A stretch of DNA of 64,000 nt from NCBI RefSeq assembly GCF_024807035.1, contig NZ_JANUCQ010000001.1, forward strand, positions 124,001-188,000, read 5' to 3'. The stretch's first letter is position 1; each line of letters begins with the position of its first letter. A model generated the notes under the pieces. That model was not told the DNA's origin, made no database searches, and was given only the letters and a program-made list of their open reading frames with translations. The position numbers and the translations under genes were made by a program. The stretch is from Methanococcus voltae PS. Its GTDB lineage: Archaea; AGJL01; Methanococci; Methanococcales; Methanococcaceae. Below are positions 28,495-38,241 of this stretch, one piece after another.

Positions 28495-30156
28495 TTAATT
28501 TTCAGGTTTCGGTAAACTTTCATCTTCACATTCGATTACTAAAATTAAAGGACCATTACCTTCTAAATATTCATTTACACATTTTTTTATTTCATTTTCA
28601 GATTTAACCAATTTGGATGTTATCCCATAGGCTTCTCCAAGTTTTACATAGTTGGGGTTATCTAAATCACAAAAAATATTTAATCTGCTATTTTTCATAA
28701 TTATGATTAACATTTTTAAGTTATTTTTGGCAACAGTTGCTAATTCTTGGATATTCATCTGAATTCCGCCATCCCCATTAATATTTATGACTTCCCTATC
28801 TATGCTTTTATCAATACACCCGTACTTTACGCCGATGGCGCAAGGAAGTCCAAAACCCATGGTACCCATGCTGTGGGAGGAAATTATACTTTTGGGTAGC
28901 ATACATGTCTTAAATAGTGACGTAAATACAGTATGATTCCCAGCATCTGTTACAATAATCGAATCATTAGGGATTGATTCTATTAATTCTTTAACTTTTT
29001 TGGAGTAGTCTCCAAATTTAACTATTTTGTTTAAACTATGGTTATTATTTCTGTAGATTTTATTGTACTTTTTAAAAATATCACATTTTTCAAAAATATC
29101 GTTAATATTTCTAACAATTAATTCAATATCTGAAATATTATTGATATTTACATTTAAATCAACAATTTTTGACTTAATATCGTCCCAAGACTCAAGAATT
29201 GTATTGTATGATAAACTTGAACCTAAGTTTATTATTAAATCACAGTTTTTCAAATGTTCATTTGCAAAATACCCTCTTCTACCAATCATGCCCAAACATT
29301 TTTCGTCTTCTTCCGAAATAATGCCCCTTGCAGGGTATGTAGTGACTATTGGGATTTTTGAATTTTTTAACATATTATTAATTTGAAGTATTTCAGAATA
29401 GTTTAGTTGCCCAAAAATACCCTGCCCTATAAGTAATATAGGATTTTTAGAATTTTGAACGATTTCATTATTTTTTAAAGTCTCAAAATATTCATTAATT
29501 TCAAGATTTTTAGAATTTTTAGTATTATTCATATTATTTATTTGATATGTAGCATGTATATTGTTACATAATTCACTATTGTTATGATTATTAATATACT
29601 TTTCATAAGATTTATAATTCTTTGTAATTTTTAATAAACTACCCGATTTATCTAGTGAATTATAGACATTTTTGGAAATATTAATTTGGATAGGTTTTCG
29701 ATTAAAAAAACTTTTTTCAAATACATTTTTTACAGTATTCAGGTTTTCGTCGTTCGATTCAAAAATATAACTACCTTCTTCGAAATCTAGAAAATCCATG
29801 GGTATTTCTTGAAAAAATTCAGTGCCAATATATTTTGAAGAGCAACGACCGGTAAAGCATACAATAGACGAATTATCTCGAAATGCCGTAGCAACACCTG
29901 TGGTTATGTTTGTTGCACCTGGGCCTGCAGTTACTAAACAAACACCCGTTTCATTAGTTATCCTAGCGTAACCGTCAGCCATATGCGCCGCAGCCTGTTC
30001 GTGTTTAACATTTATTAAATTAATATTTGAATTTTCAATGGCTCTGTAAAATGGAAGTATTTGTTCACCAGGGTATGAAAATATGGTTTTTATATCATTA
30101 TATTCTAGAAAATTAATTAATTTGCCTACAAATTCTTTAGAATTTGAATTATCCAT
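28495..30156 (-). CDS. Acetolactate synthase large-subunit-like TPP enzyme
   Basis: A 553-aa thiamine-diphosphate enzyme: Pyr domain with catalytic Glu in VKHEQAAAHMADGYAR and GPGATNITTGV, an FAD/DHS-like middle, and PP domain with NGDGGIQMNIQEL. The ilvN-type regulatory partner is not nearby, and an Asn-rich insertion lies near residues 195-225, so this may be an ilvB paralogue with another 2-oxoacid substrate. Many upstream codons belong to the frame (TTG at 30273), but GAGGGATTTG precedes the ATG at 30156. It follows the DUF2117-like gene on the same strand. Confidence 0.8.
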   Translation of the reverse strand: MDNSNSKEFVGKLINFLEYNDIKTIFSYPGEQILPFYRAIENSNINLINVKHEQAAAHMADGYARITNETGVCLVTAGPGATNITTGVATAFRDNSSIVCFTGRCSSKYIGTEFFQEIPMDFLDFEEGSYIFESNDENLNTVKNVFEKSFFNRKPIQINISKNVYNSLDKSGSLLKITKNYKSYEKYINNHNNSELCNNIHATYQINNMNNTKNSKNLEINEYFETLKNNEIVQNSKNPILLIGQGIFGQLNYSEILQINNMLKNSKIPIVTTYPARGIISEEDEKCLGMIGRRGYFANEHLKNCDLIINLGSSLSYNTILESWDDIKSKIVDLNVNINNISDIELIVRNINDIFEKCDIFKKYNKIYRNNNHSLNKIVKFGDYSKKVKELIESIPNDSIIVTDAGNHTVFTSLFKTCMLPKSIISSHSMGTMGFGLPCAIGVKYGCIDKSIDREVININGDGGIQMNIQELATVAKNNLKMLIIIMKNSRLNIFCDLDNPNYVKLGEAYGITSKLVKSENEIKKCVNEYLEGNGPLILVIECEDESLPKPEN

Positions 30157-30283
30157 CAAATCCCTCATATAAGTTTTATTTTTAATATTTGTATCAATAA
30201 TATCTAATAAATTTATGATAGTAAATATATGGCTAATAACCATATATAAATTATAAATTATAAATTCTTGCAATTTATATTAT

Positions 30284-31558
30284 TTAATTATCAATTTCTT
30301 CAAGAGTATATTCTAATTTAAGAGAATAATTGGCTAATAATTTAAAAACATGATTAAAATATTCCTCAAAAGTTTTAAAATCTTCAAATTTTGAATTTTT
30401 AATAATATAGTCACCTACATCGTCATCTTTAGCATTCAATATTTTAAAAACTTTTGAACCTTTGGTTAACCGAGGGTTATCAAGAATTTCGTCTTTATCT
30501 CCATCGGTAATACCAATTATCCTAATATTAAATCTTGCAAGTATATCTCCACAAACGGTGGTTGTATCATCACCAATAGTTAAAACTGCTGAAACAGGAG
30601 CATTTTTTAACATTTCTAATGTATTTTCGCCTGCATGATGTATAAATAATAGCTTTCCAACATTTTGCATATTTTCTTGTATGTTTTTATTATCAATAGT
30701 ATTATCAATTTTATTGTTAAAGTCGCCTAATTTATGGTCATTTTCGCAAAAGTTACTATGCCTTCTTAACATGCCGGTTTTTATAATTATTTTATTTAAA
30801 TCAATATTTCCTAGTTTCTCAACACCATGCCATTTGACATCTGCATTTTTAATACCTAAAAGTTTCCCATTTTTACAAACGATTGTAACTTCTTCACCTT
30901 TTGAGCGCCCTACTACTATACCATTAACCATAATTGATTCATTAGGGCTTACTCCATGTATTTTACGACATTGATTTCCTAATTCATCGTAATAAACGTT
31001 CATACCTTCGCTTATGCAATTTTCAATAGAGATATCAAATTTTCGGCTGATAGTTTCGACTAAACCATCAATAAAGTGTTCTATATCCTTATTATTGTCT
31101 TTATCCTTATTTTTTAAATCAACGTCATTTAAAAACTTTTTATTCCATAGTATTATTGTCCCATCTTTTTCGCCAGGTCTTTCAATCTGAATAACTGGTT
31201 TGTGGATTTTGGAGTTATTTATGACTATTTTACCGAAGGTATGCCCTGTAATTTTTGATTTTCCATAATTGAGCAAAAATAAGAAGTCATTGAATTCCCC
31301 AAGCTTTTGAATCGATTTAGATGGTACTAATTTTTCAGAAATATCAATAATTTCTTCTAAATTATTATCTATAACGGCAACTCGACCCATAGTACCGCCT
31401 AACTTTACAAATATTTCTTTTTCAATATACTTATCAGTAAAAACTTGATAATTTTTAATTATATCGATTATTTTTTTTGCATAACCGCTATCTATAATTT
31501 CAGGACCATGAACTATAATTCCTATTTTTAAAACATTTTTCTGAAAATCGTTTTCCAT
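30284..31558 (-). CDS. Methanogen-conserved protein, DUF2117-like
   Basis: A 424-aa protein without membrane segments. Residues 10-150 have an alternating strand/helix pattern (IGIIVHGPEIIDSG, KLGGTMGRVAVID), and residues 305-370 contain FIHHAGENTLEMLKNAPVSAVLTIGDDTTTVCGDI-like Rossmann features (split here: HHAGENTLE, IGDDTTTVCGDI). It resembles a methanogen-only family (DUF2117); this match is from memory and moderate. Two Asn/Lys-rich insertions occur. It lies between the ferredoxin gene and the TPP enzyme gene, 27 bp after the former. Confidence 0.6.
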   Translation of the reverse strand: MENDFQKNVLKIGIIVHGPEIIDSGYAKKIIDIIKNYQVFTDKYIEKEIFVKLGGTMGRVAVIDNNLEEIIDISEKLVPSKSIQKLGEFNDFLFLLNYGKSKITGHTFGKIVINNSKIHKPVIQIERPGEKDGTIILWNKKFLNDVDLKNKDKDNNKDIEHFIDGLVETISRKFDISIENCISEGMNVYYDELGNQCRKIHGVSPNESIMVNGIVVGRSKGEEVTIVCKNGKLLGIKNADVKWHGVEKLGNIDLNKIIIKTGMLRRHSNFCENDHKLGDFNNKIDNTIDNKNIQENMQNVGKLLFIHHAGENTLEMLKNAPVSAVLTIGDDTTTVCGDILARFNIRIIGITDGDKDEILDNPRLTKGSKVFKILNAKDDDVGDYIIKNSKFEDFKTFEEYFNHVFKLLANYSLKLEYTLEEIDN

Positions 31559-31585
31559 AATTTCACTTTCAATTAAATATTAATT

Positions 31586-32257
31586 TTATTCATTAAATTC
31601 TATCCCATTTTCATTCAAAGGACATATATATTGACAATCTTTGCAAAATATACACGAATTGATATCTAATTTTATAATACATGACTTATTGTAATCTTTG
31701 GGCAATACTATTGCATTCATAGGACAATAATTTTTACAAATCATACATTCATTTTTTGAATTTTGACTATCATTATCAGTATTGTAGTAACTACAATTAT
31801 CGGATATTGTGATTTTACCGAATTTATTGTAGTATATGGCTTTTTCAGGACATTTTGGGATACAAAGACCGCAATCGTTACATTCTCCAGTAATGTATGG
31901 TATTTTTATCACGGGTATTTCATTCATAATTATTGGAATTGTACAAAATAATGCACAATAACCGCATTTTGTACATTTTTCAGAATCTATATCGAATCTA
32001 TTTTCATGTATTGCATCTACTGGACATACATTTGCACAAGCTCCACAATTTTCGCAAATAATATTTTTAAATTTGAACACGCTTATTGACTCAGTAGGGC
32101 AGGCTTTTTCACATAATCCACAAGCTAAACACTCTATAACCACAGGTTTTTTAGTCCGAGCCTGTTTTTCAAATTCTTTTGGATTTAAAACGTTTGAAAG
32201 AATATTCTTTAATAATTTACTCTTTGAAATACCTTTTTTAACTGTTCTTTTTAGCAT
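31586..32257 (-). CDS. Six-cluster ferredoxin
   Basis: A 223-aa polyferredoxin with six 4Fe-4S motifs: CLACGLCEKACP, CENCGACANVCP, CTKCGYCALFC, CNDCGLCIPKCP, a fifth with a long first gap ending CMICKNYCP, and CIFCKDCQYICP. A basic N-terminus of 40 residues precedes the first cluster. It is the first gene of a minus-strand run with the DUF2117-like and TPP-enzyme genes, which suggests it supplies or accepts electrons for that unit. Confidence 0.85.
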   Translation of the reverse strand: MLKRTVKKGISKSKLLKNILSNVLNPKEFEKQARTKKPVVIECLACGLCEKACPTESISVFKFKNIICENCGACANVCPVDAIHENRFDIDSEKCTKCGYCALFCTIPIIMNEIPVIKIPYITGECNDCGLCIPKCPEKAIYYNKFGKITISDNCSYYNTDNDSQNSKNECMICKNYCPMNAIVLPKDYNKSCIIKLDINSCIFCKDCQYICPLNENGIEFNE

Positions 32258-32335
32258 AATATCCCTATAATATAAAAATAAATCATATTTTTATATTGTT
32301 ATAGTATCAATTGATTTACATTAATTTAATTTAAT

Positions 32336-33244
32336 TTAATTTTTATCTTTTTCATTGTTATCTTTATTTTTATTCAAGTCTTCATTTCCATTTTTAGGAT
32401 TTAATTCCATTAAATCTTTTAAATATTCAATTAAATTCTCTTTTCCAATATGTGAGCGTAATTCATAAATTTTTAGAGGGGTTATTTTTTCATATAATTT
32501 ATTATCTTCAATATTTAAGTCTCTTGCTCTTGAATTTCCAATTCTGATTGCAATATCATTTAAATTAGCGTCCATATTATCCGCAAGGTGTATAATCCAA
32601 GCTTCTATTGAATCAGGACGCGAAGACCCATAATCACCATGATGACTTGAGACTACTTTAATTAATTTCAATGGAAAATCTCTTTTATATAATTCTGATA
32701 CTGCTAATGTCAAATGTTCCAAATGGAAATCTGAAATATGGTCAAATCTTCTAATAACTTTTGTTTCAATCGTATATCCTGGTTTCTCAGATTCACAATT
32801 ATTATTATAATTATTATTTTTGTTTTCATTACTTTCTTTATTTTCGTTATTTTCGGTATTTCTAACTTTATATTCTTTGATTTCTTCTTTCAATACGTAG
32901 TTTTGCGGTTTCATGATATCATGAAGTAACGCTCCCGAAACTATTAAATCTTTATCTAATTCTAATCCGTAAACATCTTCTAAAGCTGTCGCAATATTGT
33001 ACGATAGTTTAGTAACTGCCATAGTATGTTCTAAAAGTCCTTTTGGATATTTATGATGTCTTTTAACACTCGCAGGGGATTCTTCCAACGAAACATTTGA
33101 ATTCTCTATCTCACAATGTGTAGGGATTGGATTTTTTATAAATTCAATTGTTTTTTCTCTAAGTTCGGGGTCTTTTATTTTCTTTGTTTCATCAAATAGG
33201 CTTTCAATGCTTAAGTTATCCATATTATTTTTATGATTTATCAT
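32336..33244 (-). CDS. HD-domain metal-dependent phosphohydrolase
   Basis: A 302-aa protein with an HD domain: HHKYPKGLLEHTM (first His), ALLHDIMKP (His-Asp) and SSHHGDYGS with IIHLADNMDA (later His and Asp). Such enzymes cleave nucleotides or RNA; the specific substrate is not evident. An Asn-rich insertion (residues about 135-155) interrupts the domain right after the HD pair. The frame opens upstream at TTG 33256, but GAGGAACAAC precedes the ATG at 33244. It is upstream of the ferredoxin gene by 78 bp. Confidence 0.8.
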   Translation of the reverse strand: MINHKNNMDNLSIESLFDETKKIKDPELREKTIEFIKNPIPTHCEIENSNVSLEESPASVKRHHKYPKGLLEHTMAVTKLSYNIATALEDVYGLELDKDLIVSGALLHDIMKPQNYVLKEEIKEYKVRNTENNENKESNENKNNNYNNNCESEKPGYTIETKVIRRFDHISDFHLEHLTLAVSELYKRDFPLKLIKVVSSHHGDYGSSRPDSIEAWIIHLADNMDANLNDIAIRIGNSRARDLNIEDNKLYEKITPLKIYELRSHIGKENLIEYLKDLMELNPKNGNEDLNKNKDNNEKDKN

Positions 33245-33534
33245 GTTGTTCCTCAATTATTATTTAATTTTTATAATGTTCTAATATTTTTATTTTAATT
33301 CAATATTCATATGTCACACATGTGTAATAAATATATCATTATGACCTATTTTAGAATTAATTAAAATTTTAATATTATCTGCTATGAACTACAATGCAAA
33401 TATCATGATAGATATAAATTAACAAAAATAAAATGGCAATTATTAAATAATTTAGAGTAGTATAATCTAAATACGTAAAAAAAGTAAATAAAATTAGTTA
33501 ATATGTATATTCTATTTAGATGGGGTATGATAAT

Positions 33535-33903
33535 ATGATAGAACTTGCAAAACAACATTTAAAAAAAGTATTGGAAACATCCGGTTCAAATACAAACTGC
33601 GAATATTATCCCTGCCATTATGAAGGGCAATCCTGTTTATGGTGCTATTGTCCATTTTACCCATGCAATGATAAAGAATTGGGAGATTGCATTACAAGAA
33701 AAGATGGTTCCAAAATATGGAGCTGTATGAAATGTAAATGGATTCATAAACCCGAAATAGCTTCTGAAGTTTTGAAGCAAATATTGGAAGTTACACAAAT
33801 GGATACTATTGAAGAAGCAGTTAAGAAATTAGATGAAGACCCTTCGATATTAGGAAATATTAAAAAGAATGTAGAAAATAAACTTGGAAAGAATAATGAA
33901 TAA
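33535..33903 (+). CDS. Cysteine-rich small-domain protein (COG2158-like)
   Basis: A 122-aa protein whose residues 20-70 hold nine cysteines (CEYYPCHYEG, CLWCYCPFYPC, SCMKCKWIH), matching the Cys-rich small domain found in archaea and some anaerobes and expected to bind zinc or another metal. The C-terminal half is helical. The alternative ATG at 33520 lies in the purine-rich leader; GGTATGATAAT favours 33535. The gene stands just before the pilus locus, with 119 bp between. Confidence 0.72.
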   Translation: MIELAKQHLKKVLETSGSNTNCEYYPCHYEGQSCLWCYCPFYPCNDKELGDCITRKDGSKIWSCMKCKWIHKPEIASEVLKQILEVTQMDTIEEAVKKLDEDPSILGNIKKNVENKLGKNNE

Positions 33904-34022
33904 TGTAACTAAAATATGTAATATATAAAATAATTAAAATAAATTAAAATAATAAACAAATAACTACTATATTTTATTTAATTATTTAAAATATAGAACG
34001 ATATGGATTTAAACGTGGAATT

Positions 34023-35039
34023 ATGGATTTTTTGATTATTGCATACATTTTAAATGGATTATTGATAGGTTTGGCTACTTATACCGATATAAAGGAAAAG
34101 ATAATACCGCATTATATCACAATATTTATGTTTTTAATAAATATTTCTGTTGGATTTTATTATTTCGGCTTTGATTCGATAACTGCATTAATATCTACGC
34201 TAATTTTGGGCTTAATACTTGGTGTAGGTATGGGTGGGGGAGATATTAAGCTTTTTGCTACATTAGCGCCCATATTCGCATATTCTAGCTTTTTATACAT
34301 CCCTATCCCAATTTTTGCAATAATCTTGTTAAGTTTCATATTTGCAAGTATTTGGCCAATGAAATCCATATTTGTAAAATATTGGAAAGAAATTGTACCT
34401 TCTGCAGGATATATGGCAATGGTAATTGGTTTTATTACTTATATAATAACTTTTTATGGCTTACCTTTCAAAATTTTGTTTGTTTGGGGTTTTGCAATTT
34501 TATCTATAATATCAATTAGGAAATTCTCAGTTTATAAGACTTTATCAAAATATTTGGGTTATTTATCTCCACTATACCTCGTAGTAATATATTTGATAGA
34601 TAGTGCCTATTTTGCAACTCAAAATATACTTATGACTTTCATAGGTTATATTTTACAATTATGCTTACTTTCAGTAGTATTATATGCTTTAACTGGTGAA
34701 GAAATATCTATTAAAAAGCCTGTTTCTGAATTAAACGAAGGTGACATTATACGAGATATAATAATTATAAACGGCGAAAATGTCACCGTTGAGAATTCTG
34801 GACTTTTAAAGCGTATAAAAATAATGTTTAATGCTCAAATTGGAAAAATAGAAGGTAAAGTTATTAACTTAGATGGTGAAGGTATCTCTAATGAAGAGAT
34901 GGAATTGATAAAAGATTTAAATTCTAAAGGTAAATTGGATGAATTAAATATTTTAAAAACTTATCCTTTCGTGCCTTTTGTATTACTAAGTTATATAATA
35001 ATTTTAGCAGTAAAATACTTAAATATTTACCCAATTTAA
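34023..35039 (+). CDS. eppA: Type IV prepilin-like peptidase EppA
   Basis: A 338-aa polytopic aspartyl protease of the A24 family. Catalytic candidates are D22 (TYTDIKEKIIP) and D74 in GMGGGDIKLFA, the GxGD motif. After the six-helix core, residues 225-315 form a hydrophilic domain before a last membrane segment, making it much longer than the preflagellin peptidase FlaK (about 230 aa) and like EppA, which cleaves Epd pilins. It is first in a nine-gene pilus locus, and the start has GTGGAATT. Confidence 0.88.
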   Translation: MDFLIIAYILNGLLIGLATYTDIKEKIIPHYITIFMFLINISVGFYYFGFDSITALISTLILGLILGVGMGGGDIKLFATLAPIFAYSSFLYIPIPIFAIILLSFIFASIWPMKSIFVKYWKEIVPSAGYMAMVIGFITYIITFYGLPFKILFVWGFAILSIISIRKFSVYKTLSKYLGYLSPLYLVVIYLIDSAYFATQNILMTFIGYILQLCLLSVVLYALTGEEISIKKPVSELNEGDIIRDIIIINGENVTVENSGLLKRIKIMFNAQIGKIEGKVINLDGEGISNEEMELIKDLNSKGKLDELNILKTYPFVPFVLLSYIIILAVKYLNIYPI

Positions 35040-35265
35040 ATTTTATTCTTATTTTTATTCTTATTATCCTTTTTTTAATGGTTTAATTTAACAATATATT
35101 TTCAATCGTTCATTTTTCAATATTCATTATAATTACCATCATCCCTAATTACTATATTCATATATATCATAAAAAAAATATGATATATTATGTGAAATAA
35201 TCTATGAATTAAATATACTTATATAAAAATAATTTCTCAATAATTTCACATTATTCGGTGAAACT

Positions 35266-35676
35266 TTGAAAAAAATAGAAAATAATATTTTTACAATCAA
35301 TAATGGTCGAAAAAGGGGTAAAAAAGGTCAATTATCTTTGGAATTTTCAGTTATGGTATTGGCAATACTTGTAATTTCTTATGCCATGACTTCCCATTTT
35401 ATGAACGACGTTTTAAACCAACAGGTTAAAAATGTGGGTGATGTGGACATACTTGCAAAATCTGCCGTAAGTTTTTTAAATGCTGGTTATAATGGTTCAA
35501 ATGCAAGAGTATACTTCATACGTTCTGAGATAATCAACCGTGAAGGTGAATACGATATAACAATCGTGTTAGCAAACGATACGCCGATTTCAGATTCTGA
35601 TAAAAAATATTTAAGAGATTATATTACGGATAATTTATCTGCAAATGCTACAGTTACCTTACAATTTGAAAATTAA
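35266..35676 (+). CDS. epdA: Type IV-like pilin with class III signal peptide (EpdA-like)
   Basis: A 136-aa prepilin. The basic leader ends KKG21 before QLSLEF, the class III signal with Q at +1 and E at +5, followed by a hydrophobic helix (FSVMVLAILVISYAM). EppA should cut after G21, leaving about 115 residues for assembly. It starts with TTG after CGGTGAAAC. The symbol follows the order in Methanococcus pilus loci; exact orthology is inferred. Confidence 0.82.
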   Translation: MKKIENNIFTINNGRKRGKKGQLSLEFSVMVLAILVISYAMTSHFMNDVLNQQVKNVGDVDILAKSAVSFLNAGYNGSNARVYFIRSEIINREGEYDITIVLANDTPISDSDKKYLRDYITDNLSANATVTLQFEN

Positions 35677-35898
35677 ACCAATTTATAAGTAAATTACCTC
35701 GTACTTATCGCTAATCTAAACCCATAAATTAATATAAAATGTAAAAGATAGAGTACTTTATAAAAAGGGTATTTTGTACTTGGTACATTATATTTAAATT
35801 ATTCAATTATTCAAATTTTTATTATATTTAATTTTATTTATGATACCCATTATTTATCATTAATTATTGACAATATTGTTATATTTAAGGGGGAAATA

Positions 35899-37053
35899 AT
35901 GTCTGCTGAGGAGTATAGCGATAAAGTAAAGTCTTTGAAGTCTAAATCAAAAAAGTCTTCAAGAATTTATTATAGGCACCTTCGTTCGGTTTTAATATTG
36001 GCACTGATAACAGTTATTATTGTTAGTTCTTACTATATATATACCAATATAAAGGCTGAAGATCAGGTCAGGCTGGAGCAAACCAAGGAATCATCCATAA
36101 TTACTGTAAATAATCTGTTTGAAGCTTATCCATCAGACCATCGAAGGTTATCTTTTATTGCCAAAATACAAAATAGTCAATCTATATCTGAAGTTAACGA
36201 AGTAGTTGATGAAGCTACTGATTATATACAGGTTAAGGAATATAAAGATTCGTCCATAGGTCAAATTATCGCCATGTATGGCTCTTATTATGATTATAGT
36301 AGTAGGGCGCCAGAATTGGTTCGTAAAATACAAAGTGCAAATAGTATTGATGAAATAGATGAATATTTCAGCACCATAGATATAAAATCTGAAATAACAA
36401 CTGTATTAAATAGTTATGTGGATTATCAGCTATCATCTGGTGACGAATACTATTATGTTAAAACAAAAACTACTAGGATATTTATAAATAGAGATAATTT
36501 GAAGAAATACGTAGAATCATTGAATTTAGGAAGTTTAGATGGATTTTCAGTAACTTCCGTTAAAGGAATGGATAAAGTAACTATAATGTTAAGTTCTGAC
36601 CAATGTGGTAAATTACCAGAAATTGGTGAATTTATTAAAATATATTCAAAGAATGATACTAATTTCTTAACATACGCAATTGTAGATAATTCATACATGG
36701 CATTATCTAACTTGAAATATTCTGAAACTAAAATGGTATCTTCTGTAGTAGAAGATGATGGTAATGAAGATACTTTAGAAAGTAGCTCTTCTGTATCATA
36801 TACTTTAGACAACGTACCCGGAATATTGCACGCTACAGTAGCAGGAAAATTGGATTATGGTAGTGTAAGTAATAAATTTTCAAGTTATGGGCAAAAACTA
36901 AATGAAATTGAAGAAAAAACTCAAATATTTGATGATAATGTCAATTATGTATTAATTGTATCAATACCTTCAGAGCAAATTCCAATGCTTATTTCGAAGA
37001 ATAGTGAAGAACTTGTAATTGTAAGAACATTAGGTGGTTTGGATGACGTCTAA
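35899..37053 (+). CDS. Pilus-locus membrane protein with one N-terminal anchor
   Basis: A 384-aa protein with a Lys/Ser-rich cytoplasmic start, a single membrane helix (about residues 31-50, SVLILALITVIIVSSYYIY) and a large external part beginning with helical segments (50-170) and continuing with beta-rich sequence. No catalytic motif is seen. It is conserved in position between epdA and the secreted protein gene, whose start overlaps its end by 11 bp, so an assembly role is probable. ATG follows AAGGGGGAAATA. Confidence 0.6.
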   Translation: MSAEEYSDKVKSLKSKSKKSSRIYYRHLRSVLILALITVIIVSSYYIYTNIKAEDQVRLEQTKESSIITVNNLFEAYPSDHRRLSFIAKIQNSQSISEVNEVVDEATDYIQVKEYKDSSIGQIIAMYGSYYDYSSRAPELVRKIQSANSIDEIDEYFSTIDIKSEITTVLNSYVDYQLSSGDEYYYVKTKTTRIFINRDNLKKYVESLNLGSLDGFSVTSVKGMDKVTIMLSSDQCGKLPEIGEFIKIYSKNDTNFLTYAIVDNSYMALSNLKYSETKMVSSVVEDDGNEDTLESSSSVSYTLDNVPGILHATVAGKLDYGSVSNKFSSYGQKLNEIEEKTQIFDDNVNYVLIVSIPSEQIPMLISKNSEELVIVRTLGGLDDV

Positions 37054-38074
37054 CTCTAAAGGCAAAGATTTTAAAACTTTGAAAGGGAATAATGGATTTA
37101 AAATTCCCTTATTCTTCTTTTTCATATTATTTATATTATTATCATTAAATGCAACATTTGCGGAGACTAATATAGCATCTATAAATACAAATTGGGAATT
37201 TAAAGGGGATATGACAAATAATAACCCTTATTCGGTTTTTGTGAATGTTCCAACAGAAGTTAAATACGAGATTAAAGAATTAAAGAAAGTTCAGTATTTT
37301 AAAACATTAGATTATGAAGACTATGATGATGAAGGTTATGAATACGACATGTTAAATGTGGGTATAGAACCATTATCTGAACTAAATGGTAGAACTGGAT
37401 TTTGGATACCACCTTATTCAAAAGTAACTTTTAAATTTTATGGTGCAGGTGTCGATTACCTGGTTGTAGATTATGAAGAAGACGAAGACGATGATAATGA
37501 CGAAGAAGACGATGATAATAACGAAGATACAATACAATCTAGCATTCCAAAAGTTATTATTAACATAACTAGAGGCGATGACTTAGATTTAGATTATACC
37601 GAAGATAAAATGGAAATTGTTGGACCGATGGTTCTATCAAACATCAAAATAATCGATATGAATGAATTTATACCTGCATATAAAAATAACGGCATAGAGT
37701 TGAGCAACGTTAGACTTTATGTACGTGGTAACTTGGTTAATTTAGCTGGAGGTACTATATCCATAGTTATGCCAGCACCAATCGTATTAAATGGATATTC
37801 GGAAATAGATACGTATAAAGCTATAAATGGTCCAAAAGCTTGGATTGATTCTTACAATACTTGGATAGGTAAGTTTAAAGAATTATCTAGTAAAAATAAT
37901 CACATCGATAGTTTTTTATTACCTACAATAACTGATTACTCAATAAGTAGTAATTCTTTAGATGTACCTGCATTTGCATATACTACAGATTCGCCCGAAG
38001 AAGTCGGATTTTATTATGTAGTAAAATGGGAACCAAAATCTTCAGATTTAGAGGTTGAAGATTTATTTATTTAA
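37043..38074 (+). CDS. Secreted pilus-locus protein with acidic tract
   Basis: A 343-aa protein with a Sec-type signal peptide (IPLFFFFILFILLSLNATFA, cleavage near residue 42). The mature part is beta-rich, with WEFKGDMTNNNPYSVFV and FWIPPYSKVTFKFYGAG. A strongly acidic stretch of about 20 Asp/Glu/Asn residues (about 145-170) may bind calcium. GGTGG just before the ATG at 37043 favours this start over the GTG at 37034. It overlaps the previous gene's stop and lacks a prepilin motif. Confidence 0.65.
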   Translation: MTSNSKGKDFKTLKGNNGFKIPLFFFFILFILLSLNATFAETNIASINTNWEFKGDMTNNNPYSVFVNVPTEVKYEIKELKKVQYFKTLDYEDYDDEGYEYDMLNVGIEPLSELNGRTGFWIPPYSKVTFKFYGAGVDYLVVDYEEDEDDDNDEEDDDNNEDTIQSSIPKVIINITRGDDLDLDYTEDKMEIVGPMVLSNIKIIDMNEFIPAYKNNGIELSNVRLYVRGNLVNLAGGTISIVMPAPIVLNGYSEIDTYKAINGPKAWIDSYNTWIGKFKELSSKNNHIDSFLLPTITDYSISSNSLDVPAFAYTTDSPEEVGFYYVVKWEPKSSDLEVEDLFI

Positions 38075-38151
38075 TTATTTTAAAAATGAATAAATAGAAT
38101 ATATTATATAATAAAATATAATTTTATTTATTAATTAATTCTTATCTATAT

Positions 38152-38186
38152 TTTATCACTTTTATAATGTTTATCACTTTTATAAT
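38152..38186. repeat. 17-bp direct repeat upstream of epdB
   Basis: TTTATCACTTTTATAAT occurs at 38152-38168 and again at 38170-38186, 18 bp apart. It lies about 56 bp before the epdB start and carries TATAAT-like cores, so it may be a duplicated promoter or regulator site. Confidence 0.75.
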
Positions 38187-38241
38187 CTTATTATGCTTAT
38201 AAATTTTATACTAGGTTGCCAAAATCAAATGAGAGGATAAT

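Noticed and set aside
28495-30156. Sulfopyruvate decarboxylase (ComDE) for the TPP enzyme
   Set aside because: ComD and ComE are two short chains; this is one long chain with all three acetolactate-synthase-type domains.
34023-35039. Preflagellin peptidase FlaK for the first pilus gene
   Set aside because: The protein is about 100 residues longer, with a hydrophilic C-terminal domain, and stands with Epd-type pilins rather than archaellins.
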